A DNA stretch of 62,241 nucleotides from a virus. The notes under the pieces were generated by a model. That model was not told the DNA's origin. It saw only the letters and a list, made by a program, of their open reading frames with translations, and did no database searches. The stretch is taken from the IMG/VR virus record IMGVR_UViG_3300037485_001606, positions 1-62,241 of that record. One strand, given 5' to 3'. Position numbers and translations under genes: made by a program. Of this stretch, positions 25,835 to 35,491 are shown one piece after another. How positions within the stretch are numbered: the stretch's first letter is position 1; every line of letters starts with the position of its first letter.

Positions 25835-26268
25835 AAATCCTCATCCTCGGTTTACCCGGAACTGGCAAAACCACACTAGCAGAAGCTCTCGCAAGGGAGC
25901 TTCAGTGCGTTCACTTCAACGCTGACGACATACGCAAGCACATCAACAAGGACTTGGGCTTCTCTGAAGCTGACCGGGTTGAGCAAGCTAGGCGTATGGG
26001 TCATCTGTGCAACATCACAAGTAAGTGGGGCGCTAACGTCATTGCTGACTTCGTTTGCCCTACAGAGGAAACTCGTAAGGCTTTCGACGCAGACTTTGTT
26101 ATATGGGTAGACCGTATCAAAGAGGGACGCTTTGCTGACACAAACAAGATATTTGTACCACCAGTAAAGTTCAACTCTAGGGTGACAGGTGCTTTCGATA
26201 ACTGCTTCCCAACGTATCAGGCAGAGCAACTAGCTGGGATGATTCGCAGCTTTAGAAAGACGTTATGA
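25831..26268 (+). CDS. cysC: Adenylylsulfate (APS) kinase-like protein
   Basis: 145 residues. P-loop GLPGTGKTTLAEALA (7-21), then HFNADDIRKHINKDLGFSEA and DRVEQARRMG, which match the APS-binding D-x-x-R...DLGFS..DR-E--RR-G pattern of CysC. ADFVCPTEETR and WVDRIKEGRFADTNKIFVPP also match CysC-type proteins. It would make PAPS (ATP + APS), the donor for the sulfotransferase 2.7 kb upstream. It is shorter than bacterial CysC (about 200). It overlaps both neighbours by four bases (ATGA), tying it to the holin and endolysin genes. It could phosphorylate another substrate, but the APS signature is good. Confidence 0.82.
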   Translation: MKILILGLPGTGKTTLAEALARELQCVHFNADDIRKHINKDLGFSEADRVEQARRMGHLCNITSKWGANVIADFVCPTEETRKAFDADFVIWVDRIKEGRFADTNKIFVPPVKFNSRVTGAFDNCFPTYQAEQLAGMIRSFRKTL

Positions 26269-26654
26269 GTGATATTACTGGCCTTGGTGCTGTAACTGAA
26301 CTCGCTTCCACGGTCATCAATAAAATTTGGCCCGACAAGAGCGAAGCGGAAAGGCAGCAGCTTGCAGCAGCCGTGATGGTTGTCCAAGGCCAGATTGATA
26401 TAAACAAGGTTGAAGCCGCAAGCCCCTCTGTCTTCGTGAGTGGCTGGAGACCTTTTATAGGGTGGGTATGCGGTGTAGCCTGCGCTTGGAACTGGATTGG
26501 GCTAAAGGTAGCCCTATTTGTCGCTGCGTACTTGGGTCACCCCTTGGATATGCAACCCGCAGATGTATCTGAAATGATGCCCGTCTTGCTGGGTATGCTG
26601 GGCCTAAGCGGATTTAGAACAGTGGAAAAGATCAAGGGTGTAAACAGGTTATGA
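26265..26654 (+). CDS. Holin (3-TM family)
   Basis: 129 residues. Hydrophobic segments around 57-75 (GWRPFIGWVCGVACAWNW), 78-92 and 105-118 (MPVLLGMLGLSGF) match the three-TM holin family found in phages and gene transfer agents (GWRPFIGW...GLSGFRTVEK). It would permeabilise the inner membrane to release or activate the endolysin encoded next. ATGA overlaps join it to the genes on both sides. Confidence 0.86.
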   Translation: MSDITGLGAVTELASTVINKIWPDKSEAERQQLAAAVMVVQGQIDINKVEAASPSVFVSGWRPFIGWVCGVACAWNWIGLKVALFVAAYLGHPLDMQPADVSEMMPVLLGMLGLSGFRTVEKIKGVNRL

Positions 26655-27163
26655 AAGAGAACTTCCTAAACTCATTAAAAGCGGTTCTTGTTCACGAAGG
26701 AGGATTCGTAAATCACCCAAAGGACCCCGGGGGGATGACCAATTTAGGTTGTACCAAGGCCGTTTGGGAAGAGCACTGTGGTCACCCCGTAGATGAAAAA
26801 GCCATGCGGGCGCTGGTCGTCGCTGATGTAGCCCCTCTGTATAAGCATAAGTACTGGGACAAGGTCCGCGGCGATGAGCTTCCTTCCGGGGTAGACTTCT
26901 GCGTTTTCGATGCGGCCATCAACAGCGGTCCGCGCTACGCGGCCAAATGGCTGCAAGCCTGTGTAGGCGCTGAAGTAGATGGAAGCATTGGACCTAAAAC
27001 CCTGACCGCGGCCCGCGCCATGGACCCTAAACAACTGATTGACGACTACAGCCGCCGACGCTTGTCGTTCTTGACTGATCTAGCTCATTGGGATACATTT
27101 GGTAGAGGCTGGACGCGCCGTGTGAACGAGGTCACCAGTACCGCATCGACAATGACCGCATGA
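26651..27163 (+). CDS. Endolysin, glycoside hydrolase family 108
   Basis: 170 residues. The N-terminal GH108 domain has the catalytic HEGGFVNHPKDPGGMTNLG motif (Glu about residue 16) and DAAINSGPRYAAKWLQ. A peptidoglycan-binding stretch follows (GAEVDGSIGPKTLTAARAMD, about 106-125) and an R-R-L-F-like C-terminal helix. The enzyme cleaves the glycan strand as an N-acetylmuramidase. No signal peptide is seen, so release through the adjacent holin is expected. ATGA overlap with the holin gene. Confidence 0.93.
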   Translation: MKENFLNSLKAVLVHEGGFVNHPKDPGGMTNLGCTKAVWEEHCGHPVDEKAMRALVVADVAPLYKHKYWDKVRGDELPSGVDFCVFDAAINSGPRYAAKWLQACVGAEVDGSIGPKTLTAARAMDPKQLIDDYSRRRLSFLTDLAHWDTFGRGWTRRVNEVTSTASTMTA

Positions 27164-27171
27164 GGTAGACC

Positions 27172-29274
27172 GTGCCATTACAAAAAGTACTGCTAAAACC
27201 CGGTATCAACCGGGAAAATACACGATATACCACCGAAGGCGGCTGGTATGAGTGCGACAAAATCCGTTTTCGTCAGGGCACGCCTGAAAAGATTGGGGGC
27301 TGGGTTCAGTTTTCCATCAGCACCTTCACAGGTGTTTGCCGTGCTCTTTGGGACTGGGCCACGCTGGCCAACGTCAATCTCTTGGGCGTGGGCACCAATC
27401 TGAAGTACTACATCTGCCGTGGCGGTTCGTTCTACGACATCACCCCCATTCGCAGCACCGTTGTTTTGACCAACCCCTTTAGTGTGGCCAGCGCGGGCGT
27501 TTCCCTCGTCAATGTCTATGACGTGGCGCACGGCGCTACTTCTTTAAGCTATGTCACGTTTAGCGGCGCGGGGCTCACGGGTCTGGGCGGGAATATTACT
27601 GCTGCCAAGCTGACCGGGGAGTTTCAGGTTACGGTTATTGACGTCGATAACTACACCATTACCGTGGACGCCATAAGCAACGCAACGGATGTCTCTGGCT
27701 CTCCCGGCGGCGGTACGGTGGTCACGCAATACCAAGTCAACGCAGGACCTGCTTTTCAGGTGCCCTATACCGGTTGGAGTTCTGGCCCATGGGGCGAGGG
27801 CACTTGGGGCAACGGCGTAGCTGAAGCCAATGCATTACAGCTATGGAATGCACGGAACTTTGGTCAAGATTTGATTTACGGGGCCCGTGGCCAAGGCGTT
27901 TATTACTGGAACGCCAACAAGGAACTGACGCCCATTCAGATCACCATCTCAATCGCCGCACCCGGGGTCATCTCACTGCCCTCGGGGTTTAGCTTTGGGA
28001 ACGGCACATTGATCCAGTTTGAATCCACTGGGGCGCTGCCCACGGGCCTGACTGTAGGCACCACTTACTTTGTCCGTGACTCGGTGACCAATACTTTTAG
28101 TGTTGCTGCCACGATCAGCGGCCCGGCCATTACCACCAGCGGCACACAGTCGGGCTTGCAGTACATCTCCCAGCGCGGAGTGAGCATCTACGGCGTCGAA
28201 GACCCCAATGCGCCCATCGTTCACAACTACCTTTTGGTGTCAGACGTTTCGCGGTTCGTGATTTTGTTTGGGACAAACGAGTTCCAGAGCACGGTCCTCG
28301 ACCCCATGTTAATCCGCTGGAGTGACCAAGAGAGCCCCTTTGTTTGGGAACCACTGGCCACCAATCAGGCAGGCAGCATCCGTTTGTCCCTTGGGTCACA
28401 GATTGTTACTGCTGTTCAAACCCGGCAGGAGATTGTGGTTCTGACCGATTCCTCTGTGTATTCGCTCCAGTACCTCGGACCGCCCTTTGTTTGGGGTGCT
28501 CAACCACTGGGAGATAACATTTCTGTCATCAGCCCTAATGCAGCAATTGTTGCATCGGGTGTGGTGTACTGGATGGGCGTGGACAAGTTCTACATGTATG
28601 ACGGCCGGGTGCAGACGCTCAACTGTGACCTGCGCCGGTTTGTCTACAACAACATCAATTTGGAGCAAAACCAACAGGTATTTGCGGGAACCAATGAAGG
28701 TTTCAACGAGATTTGGTGGTTCTATTGCTCTAAGAACAGCACAGCAGTTGACCGTTATGTTGTTTTCAACTACCTTGAAAATGCTTGGTACTACGGCACT
28801 ATGGCACGAACAGCGTGGCTGGACACTGGGTTACTGGACAGCCCAATTGCGGCCACCTACAACTACAAAATCCTGTCGCATGAAGTGGGTGTGGATGACA
28901 ACGAGACGAACGATCCGGCTCCAATCGCTGCTTACATTTCATCTTCAGAGTTTGATATTGAAGACGGCCATAACTTTGCGCAGGTCTGGCGCATGCTTCC
29001 TGACTTGACCTTTGAGGGGTCTACAGAGAACTCTAGCCCGGAGGTGACAATGACGCTGTATGGTCTGACAAACTCAGGCTCTGGCGTCACCAGTTCCGAA
29101 GCGCGGGCCGTGCTCCAAGGCTCTTCATATGTCATCACGGAAGAATTTACTGGCCAGATTTATACCCGGGTCCGTGGTCGCCAGATGATCCTGAAGAATG
29201 AATCCAGTAAGCTGGGGACCACATGGCAGCTTGGCGCTCCCCGTCTTGATATTCGTAAGGATGGCCGTCGATGA
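27172..29274 (+). CDS. Tail hub/stabilisation protein (P22 gp10-like)
   Basis: 700 residues from a GTG start; no in-frame ATG lies near the homologous N-terminus. It begins PLQKVLLKPGINRENTRYTT and continues WYECDKIRFRQGTPEKIGG, a highly conserved start in environmental podoviruses and similar to the P22 gp10 tail-accessory family. The middle has beta repeats and an insert around 100-190. Late segments VVYWMGVDKFYMYDG and YVVFNYLENAWYYGT fit a propeller-like tail hub. Its stop overlaps the next ATG. Confidence 0.8.
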   Translation: MPLQKVLLKPGINRENTRYTTEGGWYECDKIRFRQGTPEKIGGWVQFSISTFTGVCRALWDWATLANVNLLGVGTNLKYYICRGGSFYDITPIRSTVVLTNPFSVASAGVSLVNVYDVAHGATSLSYVTFSGAGLTGLGGNITAAKLTGEFQVTVIDVDNYTITVDAISNATDVSGSPGGGTVVTQYQVNAGPAFQVPYTGWSSGPWGEGTWGNGVAEANALQLWNARNFGQDLIYGARGQGVYYWNANKELTPIQITISIAAPGVISLPSGFSFGNGTLIQFESTGALPTGLTVGTTYFVRDSVTNTFSVAATISGPAITTSGTQSGLQYISQRGVSIYGVEDPNAPIVHNYLLVSDVSRFVILFGTNEFQSTVLDPMLIRWSDQESPFVWEPLATNQAGSIRLSLGSQIVTAVQTRQEIVVLTDSSVYSLQYLGPPFVWGAQPLGDNISVISPNAAIVASGVVYWMGVDKFYMYDGRVQTLNCDLRRFVYNNINLEQNQQVFAGTNEGFNEIWWFYCSKNSTAVDRYVVFNYLENAWYYGTMARTAWLDTGLLDSPIAATYNYKILSHEVGVDDNETNDPAPIAAYISSSEFDIEDGHNFAQVWRMLPDLTFEGSTENSSPEVTMTLYGLTNSGSGVTSSEARAVLQGSSYVITEEFTGQIYTRVRGRQMILKNESSKLGTTWQLGAPRLDIRKDGRR

Positions 29275-30641
29275 CTTTGATTGTTACTTCCGATTTCGCG
29301 CTCAACCGTGTTGCTGCGCCCAACTTACCGCTTGCGACGAACCAATATTCCAGAGAGTATCAGGAGCAATTAAATAATGTCCTGCGCCTGTACTTCAACC
29401 GCTTGCAAAATATTTTGGGGCAACTTGTGACCACTATCGATACCCTCCCTGTCTCTATTGGCGGCACAAACGTAGACGCATTCGGGCGCATTCGAGTTAG
29501 CCAACCCTACACGCTGTTTGATAGCCAGAACCGATACACCCAAGACACCCAGTACGACACTGCTTTAACAGGCACTGGCACGACCACATACGTGACGAAT
29601 GAGTCAGCGGTGAACATGGCGGTGACTGCGGGCGGCGTAGGTTCAGTAATCCGGCAGACTTACCGCAGCTTTCCGTACCAGCCCGGGAAGGGCCTCTTGA
29701 TGTTGGCTACGTTCTGCATGGACGGCAGTCAGAGCTTGAACCTGACTCAGCGAGTTGGGTACTTCAATACCCAGAATGGGGTATTCTTCCAGCGCATTGA
29801 TGGTACCAATTCCTTTGTCCTACGCTCTTATGTCACGGGCACGGTCAGCGATGCGCGGACCGTGAATCAATCCTTGTGGAACGGGGACAAGTTGGATGGA
29901 ACAGGCCCTTCTGGCATCACACTGGATTCTGCAAAATCTCAGATTCTGTGGATGGACTTTGAATGGCTCGGCGTGGGGTCGGTGCGCTGTGGCTTCATCA
30001 TCAACGGCGAGTACATCGTCTGCCACACCTTCACCAACGCCAATGAGATCACCAGCACGTACATGACCACGGCCATTTTGCCGATCAGGTATGAGATCAC
30101 TTCGACTTCCGCAGTGGCTGCAACGCTCAAGCAGATTTGCTCCTCGGTCATGTCTGAGGGCGGATATGACGCCCAGTCGGCAAACTACACAGCGGCAAGA
30201 ACGACACGGCGAAATGCGTTTAGCACCACGTTTGTTCCGCTGATGTCCATCCGGTTAGCCACGGGGCGCTCGGGTGCCGTAGTGCTGGTAAAGCTGGCAC
30301 AGGCACTCCCAACCGTTACACAGAACTACGAGGTGGTGCTGCTCAAAAATGCTACCCTAACAGGCCCCTCATGGGCTACATCAGTATCCACCAATGTGGA
30401 CTACGACCAAGCCGCAACTGCTTTGACCGGGGGTATTGTCGTGGCGCAAGATTATGTAACATCAACTTCACAAGGTCGAAGTGCTGCGCGAGTGGATGCC
30501 GGGTACAACTGGGACTTGCAGCTTGGCTCTACGATTGCAGGAGTAAGTGATGTTTACACGCTTGCTATCCGAACACTTGATGCCACCCCTACCGGCGATG
30601 CCTGGGGCGCTATCTCCTTTTTTGATCTGACCACTCAATAA
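29271..30641 (+). CDS. Large tail/virion structural protein
   Basis: 456 residues. N-terminal helical stretch YSREYQEQLNNVLRLYFNRL, then DAFGRIRVSQPYTLFDSQNR, a segment common in phage structural proteins that starts a beta-sandwich region (about 85-300). It overlaps the hub gene by four bases, suggesting a fixed ratio in the tail. No catalytic motif. Probably part of the tail or its tip. Confidence 0.75.
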   Translation: MTLIVTSDFALNRVAAPNLPLATNQYSREYQEQLNNVLRLYFNRLQNILGQLVTTIDTLPVSIGGTNVDAFGRIRVSQPYTLFDSQNRYTQDTQYDTALTGTGTTTYVTNESAVNMAVTAGGVGSVIRQTYRSFPYQPGKGLLMLATFCMDGSQSLNLTQRVGYFNTQNGVFFQRIDGTNSFVLRSYVTGTVSDARTVNQSLWNGDKLDGTGPSGITLDSAKSQILWMDFEWLGVGSVRCGFIINGEYIVCHTFTNANEITSTYMTTAILPIRYEITSTSAVAATLKQICSSVMSEGGYDAQSANYTAARTTRRNAFSTTFVPLMSIRLATGRSGAVVLVKLAQALPTVTQNYEVVLLKNATLTGPSWATSVSTNVDYDQAATALTGGIVVAQDYVTSTSQGRSAARVDAGYNWDLQLGSTIAGVSDVYTLAIRTLDATPTGDAWGAISFFDLTTQ

Positions 30642-30704
30642 GGGTCGGGCATGATACGATTTCAATACTTTTTACCTCTGCTGTTCACGGCGTAAGGAAC
30701 TCAC
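30642..30704 (+). promoter_or_regulatory. Candidate promoter and ribosome site before ejection genes
   Basis: 63 non-coding bases. TGATACGAT (30652-30660) fits an extended -10 promoter, followed by a pyrimidine-rich leader and AAGGAA before the ATG at 30705. It resembles the TGCTAGACT element at 15036. The -35 is unclear; low confidence. Confidence 0.35.
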
Positions 30705-33700
30705 ATGGCAAATGAAGAAATGGGCATGGCTGCGGCTCCTGCTCCCTCCGGAGCTCAGGCAGGTATCTCCCCTGATCAAATGGCCATCTATGAGCAGATG
30801 CGCCAAAACATTTCCCCCAAGGAATTCTCTGATGAGATGCTGGCAGGGGCAGAACAAGTTGACCCGCAGGCGGTGGCCACGTTCCGCAAGGAGCTGGATG
30901 CCCTAGACGTTCCCATGGAAGTCTTGGACGCACTGAATAACCTAGTGGACGAGATTCTGGCCAACCCAGAAAACTACGACGAGATTCGTCAGCGCTACAT
31001 GGATCAGGGCATTCCTGAGGACATTCTCCCCGAGCAGTTTGACCCGAACTTTTTTGCTGCCCTGAACATGGCTATCGATCAGATGATCGCTGAGCCCGCT
31101 GGCCCTCAAGCCTTTGCCAAGGGGGGTATTGCAGAGCTGTCCCCCATTTCCAAAGCAGTTGCGGACTATGGCCGCAATGGCGACACCATGCTGGCACACA
31201 TTACTCCAGCAGAAGCTCGCATGCTGCGCCGTCGCGGCGGGGCGGGCACTACCAATCCAAAGACAGGACTGCCTGAGTTCTTTAGTTTGGGGGGTATTTT
31301 TAAGTCAATTGGAAATGCGGTCAAAGGCTTCGTCAACAGTACCGTGGGCAAAGTTGTAACAACCGTGGCCCTAGGCTTTTTCTTAGGCCCCGCCGCTGCT
31401 AACTTCTTGGGCGTGACTTCTGCCGCGGGTGTCGCCGCTGTGGGAGGTTTCATCGGATCAGCCGGTTCCACCCTATTGGGCGGCGGTAATTTGCGGGATG
31501 CCTTAAAAGCAGGTGCAATGGGCGGCCTCACTGCCGGTGCGTTAGGTGGAGTCACTCAAGGCTTTGACACCGCTTATGCAGGCCCTACAACAGTTGGCGG
31601 GCAGGTAGATGCCTTCAAGGGAATGCTGCCCGGCGGTACTCCCCCTGTTCCCGCAACCGCTCCAATTCCCACTACTGCGGCACCGCTGCCTAATGCACCT
31701 GCGGATTCTCTTCTGGCTGCCCCCGGAGGAGCCCCTGTTCCCACCGCCCCACCAATGGGCGTTGATGCAACCGAGTTTCAAGGCTCACTGGCCAAGGGTA
31801 ATGTCCCGGCCGCTGAACCCAGCTTGTTTGAGCAGGGCAAAGACCTTTATAACAAGAATATTTCTCCCGGAGGAATTAAAGCTGCCGCTGAACCCGCAGC
31901 GCAAAAAGCAGGAGCCGATGCTGTAACTGCTCTTCAAACCCGCGTTCCGTCTGCTACTCCAGCTATGCTGGAAACAGCCTACCAAGGGGCTTACAAATCC
32001 GCGATGCCCGGCATGTTCAGCACCTACGGCCCTGCCGTAGGTCTAGGAATTGGGGCACTTGGCATGGCCGGAGCCTTTACTCCTTCCGAAACAGAAACAG
32101 AGGGGCTTCCTGCATCAGCTACTGAATCGCCTTCTGACCGAATCAAGAGGGAAGGCACTCAGAAGAAATACTACGTTCAAGGATTGCCCGGCGTCCAGTA
32201 TGACGAATATGGGGCCCCTATTGCAGGGGGGTATAACCCATTCCCCTCCGCTGGCCTACCTGACTACAACGCAGGGGGCATGCGTATGCCCGCAACCATC
32301 GGCGGCATCCAAGGCATCATGCCTCGTCAAGCGCTATACGCCACACCTTCGGGTTCCATCGGGGGCAACCGCACGGTGGCTCAGCCTTACAACAATTCAA
32401 ACATGTACAGCAACTTGATTCCCCGGGGGTATAAAGAAGGAGGCGATGTTGATTCGTCCACTGGCGGAAGCGCTTCAGGGGCCTTGGACAGAAACACAGC
32501 TATGACTGCTCAACAGCAGCAAATCATTAGAGACATGGCAATAGCGCGTTCAAAAGCTCCCGGCGGAAAATCCCCAGAGCAAGAGCTGTATGACTATGCT
32601 AAGACTCAAAACTTATCCAATGCCCAAATTGACACCATGATGGGTTTTCCCACAGGCGCAACAGATAAGTGGTTCGCGGGCCAATCCACGGTTTCCCCTC
32701 CTTATGTGTTTACTGGGGATGAAAAAATACCCTTCGTAGGAGGAGTTGCTGGCCCAACAGTAGACAAACCTTGGACTCCGGATCAAGTAGATGTTGTTAG
32801 AACTATAGCCGGACCGGGGACCGTGGCCAATCCCGGAGGAGTGGCTACTGGAACAGGCACTACTGTCGCACAGCAGCAAACGGCTAGAAATAAAGTTGCC
32901 CAGAACAAGGCCATGCGCCGGGCCGCGGGCAGCGGAACGATGTATGCCAATATCAATGCAGGGCTCTCGGCTCTCGCGCCAGAAGACTACCCCGGTGGTC
33001 CCGTGACGCTGTCTCCTGATCGTTCCAGATTCATGATCGATGCCGTTAATGCAGCAAAGCCTACCTCTGACATTGATTACGCGCGTCTGATGGAGCAGCA
33101 GGGTATCCGTCCTGAAGAAACAGCGGCCATGTCCGGCCGTACCTATGGCGACATCAACCGCCGGGTACAGACTGCCAATCGTCAAAGCGCTTATGCGCCT
33201 ATGCTTGAAGGCCAACGTAATGCCTTGACTCAACAAGCAGGAGTCGCGGCCAGCGGGCAGTTACCAAGCGACCTTTCAGGGTACAGCGGCCAAGACATGG
33301 CGGGGCTATACCGCGGACTGGGCCAGCAAGGTTTGAATGATGCTCAAATCCGCGCGGCTGCGGGTAACCGTTACGGCATGCAGACGGACACCAACTGGCA
33401 AGCATTACAGAATGCTGTGGCCAATCCTTCGTTGTACACCGAACGCCCCACGACAGTTCCGCCTCCTGCAGGTATCCGTGCCGGAAACAATCCCTCAAAC
33501 CCAGAGCAAAACAGAGCCCAACCTTTCAACCCGTATTCAAACATCACGAACGCCCCATCGGCATATACCGGGCCAAATCTGTACTCACAGGCTTTGGCTA
33601 CAGGAATGATGCCCTCGGCGGACGCCATGATGGCAGGGTATCAGCGCATGAATCAGCAAGGTGCCACAGATGCGCAGATCAGGAACGCGGCTGAAACCAT

Positions 33701-34025
33701 GTTTGGGCCACAAGGGAACGTGGGGTGGAACACTTTGACAGCGGGAGCCAGTGCGCTTACACAGGCTCCTCCTCCGCGGCCCGAGCGCCTTATGAACACC
33801 GGAGGTATTGCCGGTTTGGCTCAAGGCGGTTATCCTCGACGTACTGGTCAAATCAGTGGTCCGGGGACCGAGAAATCCGATTCAATCCCTGCAATGCTTT
33901 CTGACGGGGAATTCGTTATGACAGCGAAAGCGGTGCGGGCAGCGGGCAAAGGTGACCGCCGCGCAGGTGCAAAACGTATGTACAAGCTGATGCATCAGCT
34001 TGAAAAGAACTCAGGACGGGGCTAA
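30705..34025 (+). CDS. Large internal virion/ejection protein 1
   Basis: 1106 residues. An acidic helical N-terminus (1-140) is followed by FAKGGIAEL and a Gly/Ala-rich hydrophobic region (about 205-300, VTTVALGFFLGPAAANFLG; GGLTAGALGGV) able to enter membranes. Pro/Ala-rich linkers and helical repeats come next. The C-terminus DSIPAMLSDGEFVMTAKAV resembles the end of many tape-measure or internal proteins. GG motifs recur (YKEGGDVD, NTGGIAGLAQGGY). Likely ejected to help DNA cross the envelope. The role is inferred from size, composition and neighbours. Confidence 0.75.
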   Translation: MANEEMGMAAAPAPSGAQAGISPDQMAIYEQMRQNISPKEFSDEMLAGAEQVDPQAVATFRKELDALDVPMEVLDALNNLVDEILANPENYDEIRQRYMDQGIPEDILPEQFDPNFFAALNMAIDQMIAEPAGPQAFAKGGIAELSPISKAVADYGRNGDTMLAHITPAEARMLRRRGGAGTTNPKTGLPEFFSLGGIFKSIGNAVKGFVNSTVGKVVTTVALGFFLGPAAANFLGVTSAAGVAAVGGFIGSAGSTLLGGGNLRDALKAGAMGGLTAGALGGVTQGFDTAYAGPTTVGGQVDAFKGMLPGGTPPVPATAPIPTTAAPLPNAPADSLLAAPGGAPVPTAPPMGVDATEFQGSLAKGNVPAAEPSLFEQGKDLYNKNISPGGIKAAAEPAAQKAGADAVTALQTRVPSATPAMLETAYQGAYKSAMPGMFSTYGPAVGLGIGALGMAGAFTPSETETEGLPASATESPSDRIKREGTQKKYYVQGLPGVQYDEYGAPIAGGYNPFPSAGLPDYNAGGMRMPATIGGIQGIMPRQALYATPSGSIGGNRTVAQPYNNSNMYSNLIPRGYKEGGDVDSSTGGSASGALDRNTAMTAQQQQIIRDMAIARSKAPGGKSPEQELYDYAKTQNLSNAQIDTMMGFPTGATDKWFAGQSTVSPPYVFTGDEKIPFVGGVAGPTVDKPWTPDQVDVVRTIAGPGTVANPGGVATGTGTTVAQQQTARNKVAQNKAMRRAAGSGTMYANINAGLSALAPEDYPGGPVTLSPDRSRFMIDAVNAAKPTSDIDYARLMEQQGIRPEETAAMSGRTYGDINRRVQTANRQSAYAPMLEGQRNALTQQAGVAASGQLPSDLSGYSGQDMAGLYRGLGQQGLNDAQIRAAAGNRYGMQTDTNWQALQNAVANPSLYTERPTTVPPPAGIRAGNNPSNPEQNRAQPFNPYSNITNAPSAYTGPNLYSQALATGMMPSADAMMAGYQRMNQQGATDAQIRNAAETMFGPQGNVGWNTLTAGASALTQAPPPRPERLMNTGGIAGLAQGGYPRRTGQISGPGTEKSDSIPAMLSDGEFVMTAKAVRAAGKGDRRAGAKRMYKLMHQLEKNSGRG

Positions 34026-34027
34026 AA

Positions 34028-35482
34028 ATGGTTGATACCACCAGACAAGAATCAATTCTCCGGGAACTTCCGGAGATCGAAGACTACAAAACAGGCCTTT
34101 TAACCTCTGGCAAAGGCCTAGTTGACGCTGCCAACCAGAATGCATTACTTGGGAACTATTTAACCCCTGACTATGAAGTCGCGGGCATGAGCCCTGACCA
34201 GTTGACGGCCCTTCAGATGGGCCGTCAGGGCATTGGGGCCTACCAGCCGTATATGACTGCTGCAGGCCGGGATGTCACCGCAGGTGGAGGCACTTTAGGC
34301 GAAGCCGCAAATGTGTTGCGCGGGGCAGATACCCGTGGACAATTTGAAGCAGCTCAGGGTGCGATGAATCAGGCTGCGGTTCCCATCCAGCAAATGGGTC
34401 AATATGCGCAGATGGCGGGGGCAGGAGTACCGTTGATTGGGCTTGGTGCCCAACAGATGGCGAATGCCAGAAACCAAGCCCAACAGTATTCACAAGCAAA
34501 CATGGGTGAATCCATGAATGCACTGGGGCAAGGGATCACGTCATTGCAGGGCGCGGCGGGCCTGTATAACCCCGCTGGGATTGAACAATCCTTTAAGGAC
34601 TACCAGAATCCTTATCAACAGCAAGTGATCGATGAGTCCATTCGACAAATCAATCGGCAGGGAGATATCTCTCGCCAAGGCCTGCAGGCTCAAGCCACGC
34701 GGGCCGGGGCTTTTGGTGGAAGCCGCGAAGGTGTACAACGAGCTGAGCTAGAACGGGGCTTGGCTGAGCAGAAGAACGCTGCCATTGTGGGCGGTCTGTC
34801 GCAGGGCTATGGCCAAGCGCAGTCTCAGGCACAGCAGGCTTTTGAGCAGCAGCAGGGCCGCCAACTGGCACAAGCTCAAGGCTTTCAAGGGATTGGTGGA
34901 GCCTATGGGCAACAGTCGCTTCAGCAAGCTCAGCTTGGCCAAAGCGCCGCGGGTCTGCAAGGAAGTCTGGCAGGGCAACAAGCCGGATTGGCAAGTTTGT
35001 ACGGCAACGTCGCGGGCCAGCAAGCCAACATCTCCGGACAGCAGTCACAGCTTGGTCAGCAACTTGGCCAAGGGATTGGCAATCTGGCAGGACAGCAGTT
35101 TGGTATTGGGTCACAGATTGCCTCGGGCCTCGGCTCTCTGGGCACGCAGCAGGCCAACATTGGTATGCAGCAATCGGCTCTTGGCCAGCAAGCTCAATCA
35201 CAGGGCCAGCAAGACACAAACTTCTTGTACAACATCGGTTCTTCCCAACAGAAACAGTTACAGTCAGAGATGGATGCTTCTCGGCAGAACGAATTGCAGC
35301 AAAATATGCAGCCGTATCAGCAGCTTGGTTTCCTGTCGGATATCTACAAAGGGGCTCCGTCTACACAGATGGGGGTCACAACACAGGCAGCGCCTTCTGC
35401 AAGCCCATTTCAGCAAGCCGCGGGCTTAGGTATTGCGGGGCTAAGCGCCGCCGCTGCCGGTTCTCGGGCAGGTATTATTTAA
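34028..35482 (+). CDS. Gln/Ala-rich internal virion protein 2
   Basis: 484 residues. The region about 200-400 is very rich in Gln, Ala and Gly, with short repeats around AGQQA, SGQQSQLGQQLG and TQQANIGMQQSALGQQ, probably a long helical or coiled assembly. The C-terminus YQQLGFLSDIYKGAPS is a recurrent motif in environmental podoviruses. It follows protein 1 by two bases, in the typical order of ejection proteins. No enzyme motif. Confidence 0.75.
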   Translation: MVDTTRQESILRELPEIEDYKTGLLTSGKGLVDAANQNALLGNYLTPDYEVAGMSPDQLTALQMGRQGIGAYQPYMTAAGRDVTAGGGTLGEAANVLRGADTRGQFEAAQGAMNQAAVPIQQMGQYAQMAGAGVPLIGLGAQQMANARNQAQQYSQANMGESMNALGQGITSLQGAAGLYNPAGIEQSFKDYQNPYQQQVIDESIRQINRQGDISRQGLQAQATRAGAFGGSREGVQRAELERGLAEQKNAAIVGGLSQGYGQAQSQAQQAFEQQQGRQLAQAQGFQGIGGAYGQQSLQQAQLGQSAAGLQGSLAGQQAGLASLYGNVAGQQANISGQQSQLGQQLGQGIGNLAGQQFGIGSQIASGLGSLGTQQANIGMQQSALGQQAQSQGQQDTNFLYNIGSSQQKQLQSEMDASRQNELQQNMQPYQQLGFLSDIYKGAPSTQMGVTTQAAPSASPFQQAAGLGIAGLSAAAAGSRAGII

Positions 35483-35491
35483 GGACAAAGT

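Noticed and set aside
21326-26268. Complete sulfate assimilation pathway
   Set aside because: Only APS kinase- and sulfotransferase-like proteins are seen. No ATP sulfurylase, PAPS reductase or transporter is present, so the claim is limited to PAPS formation and use.
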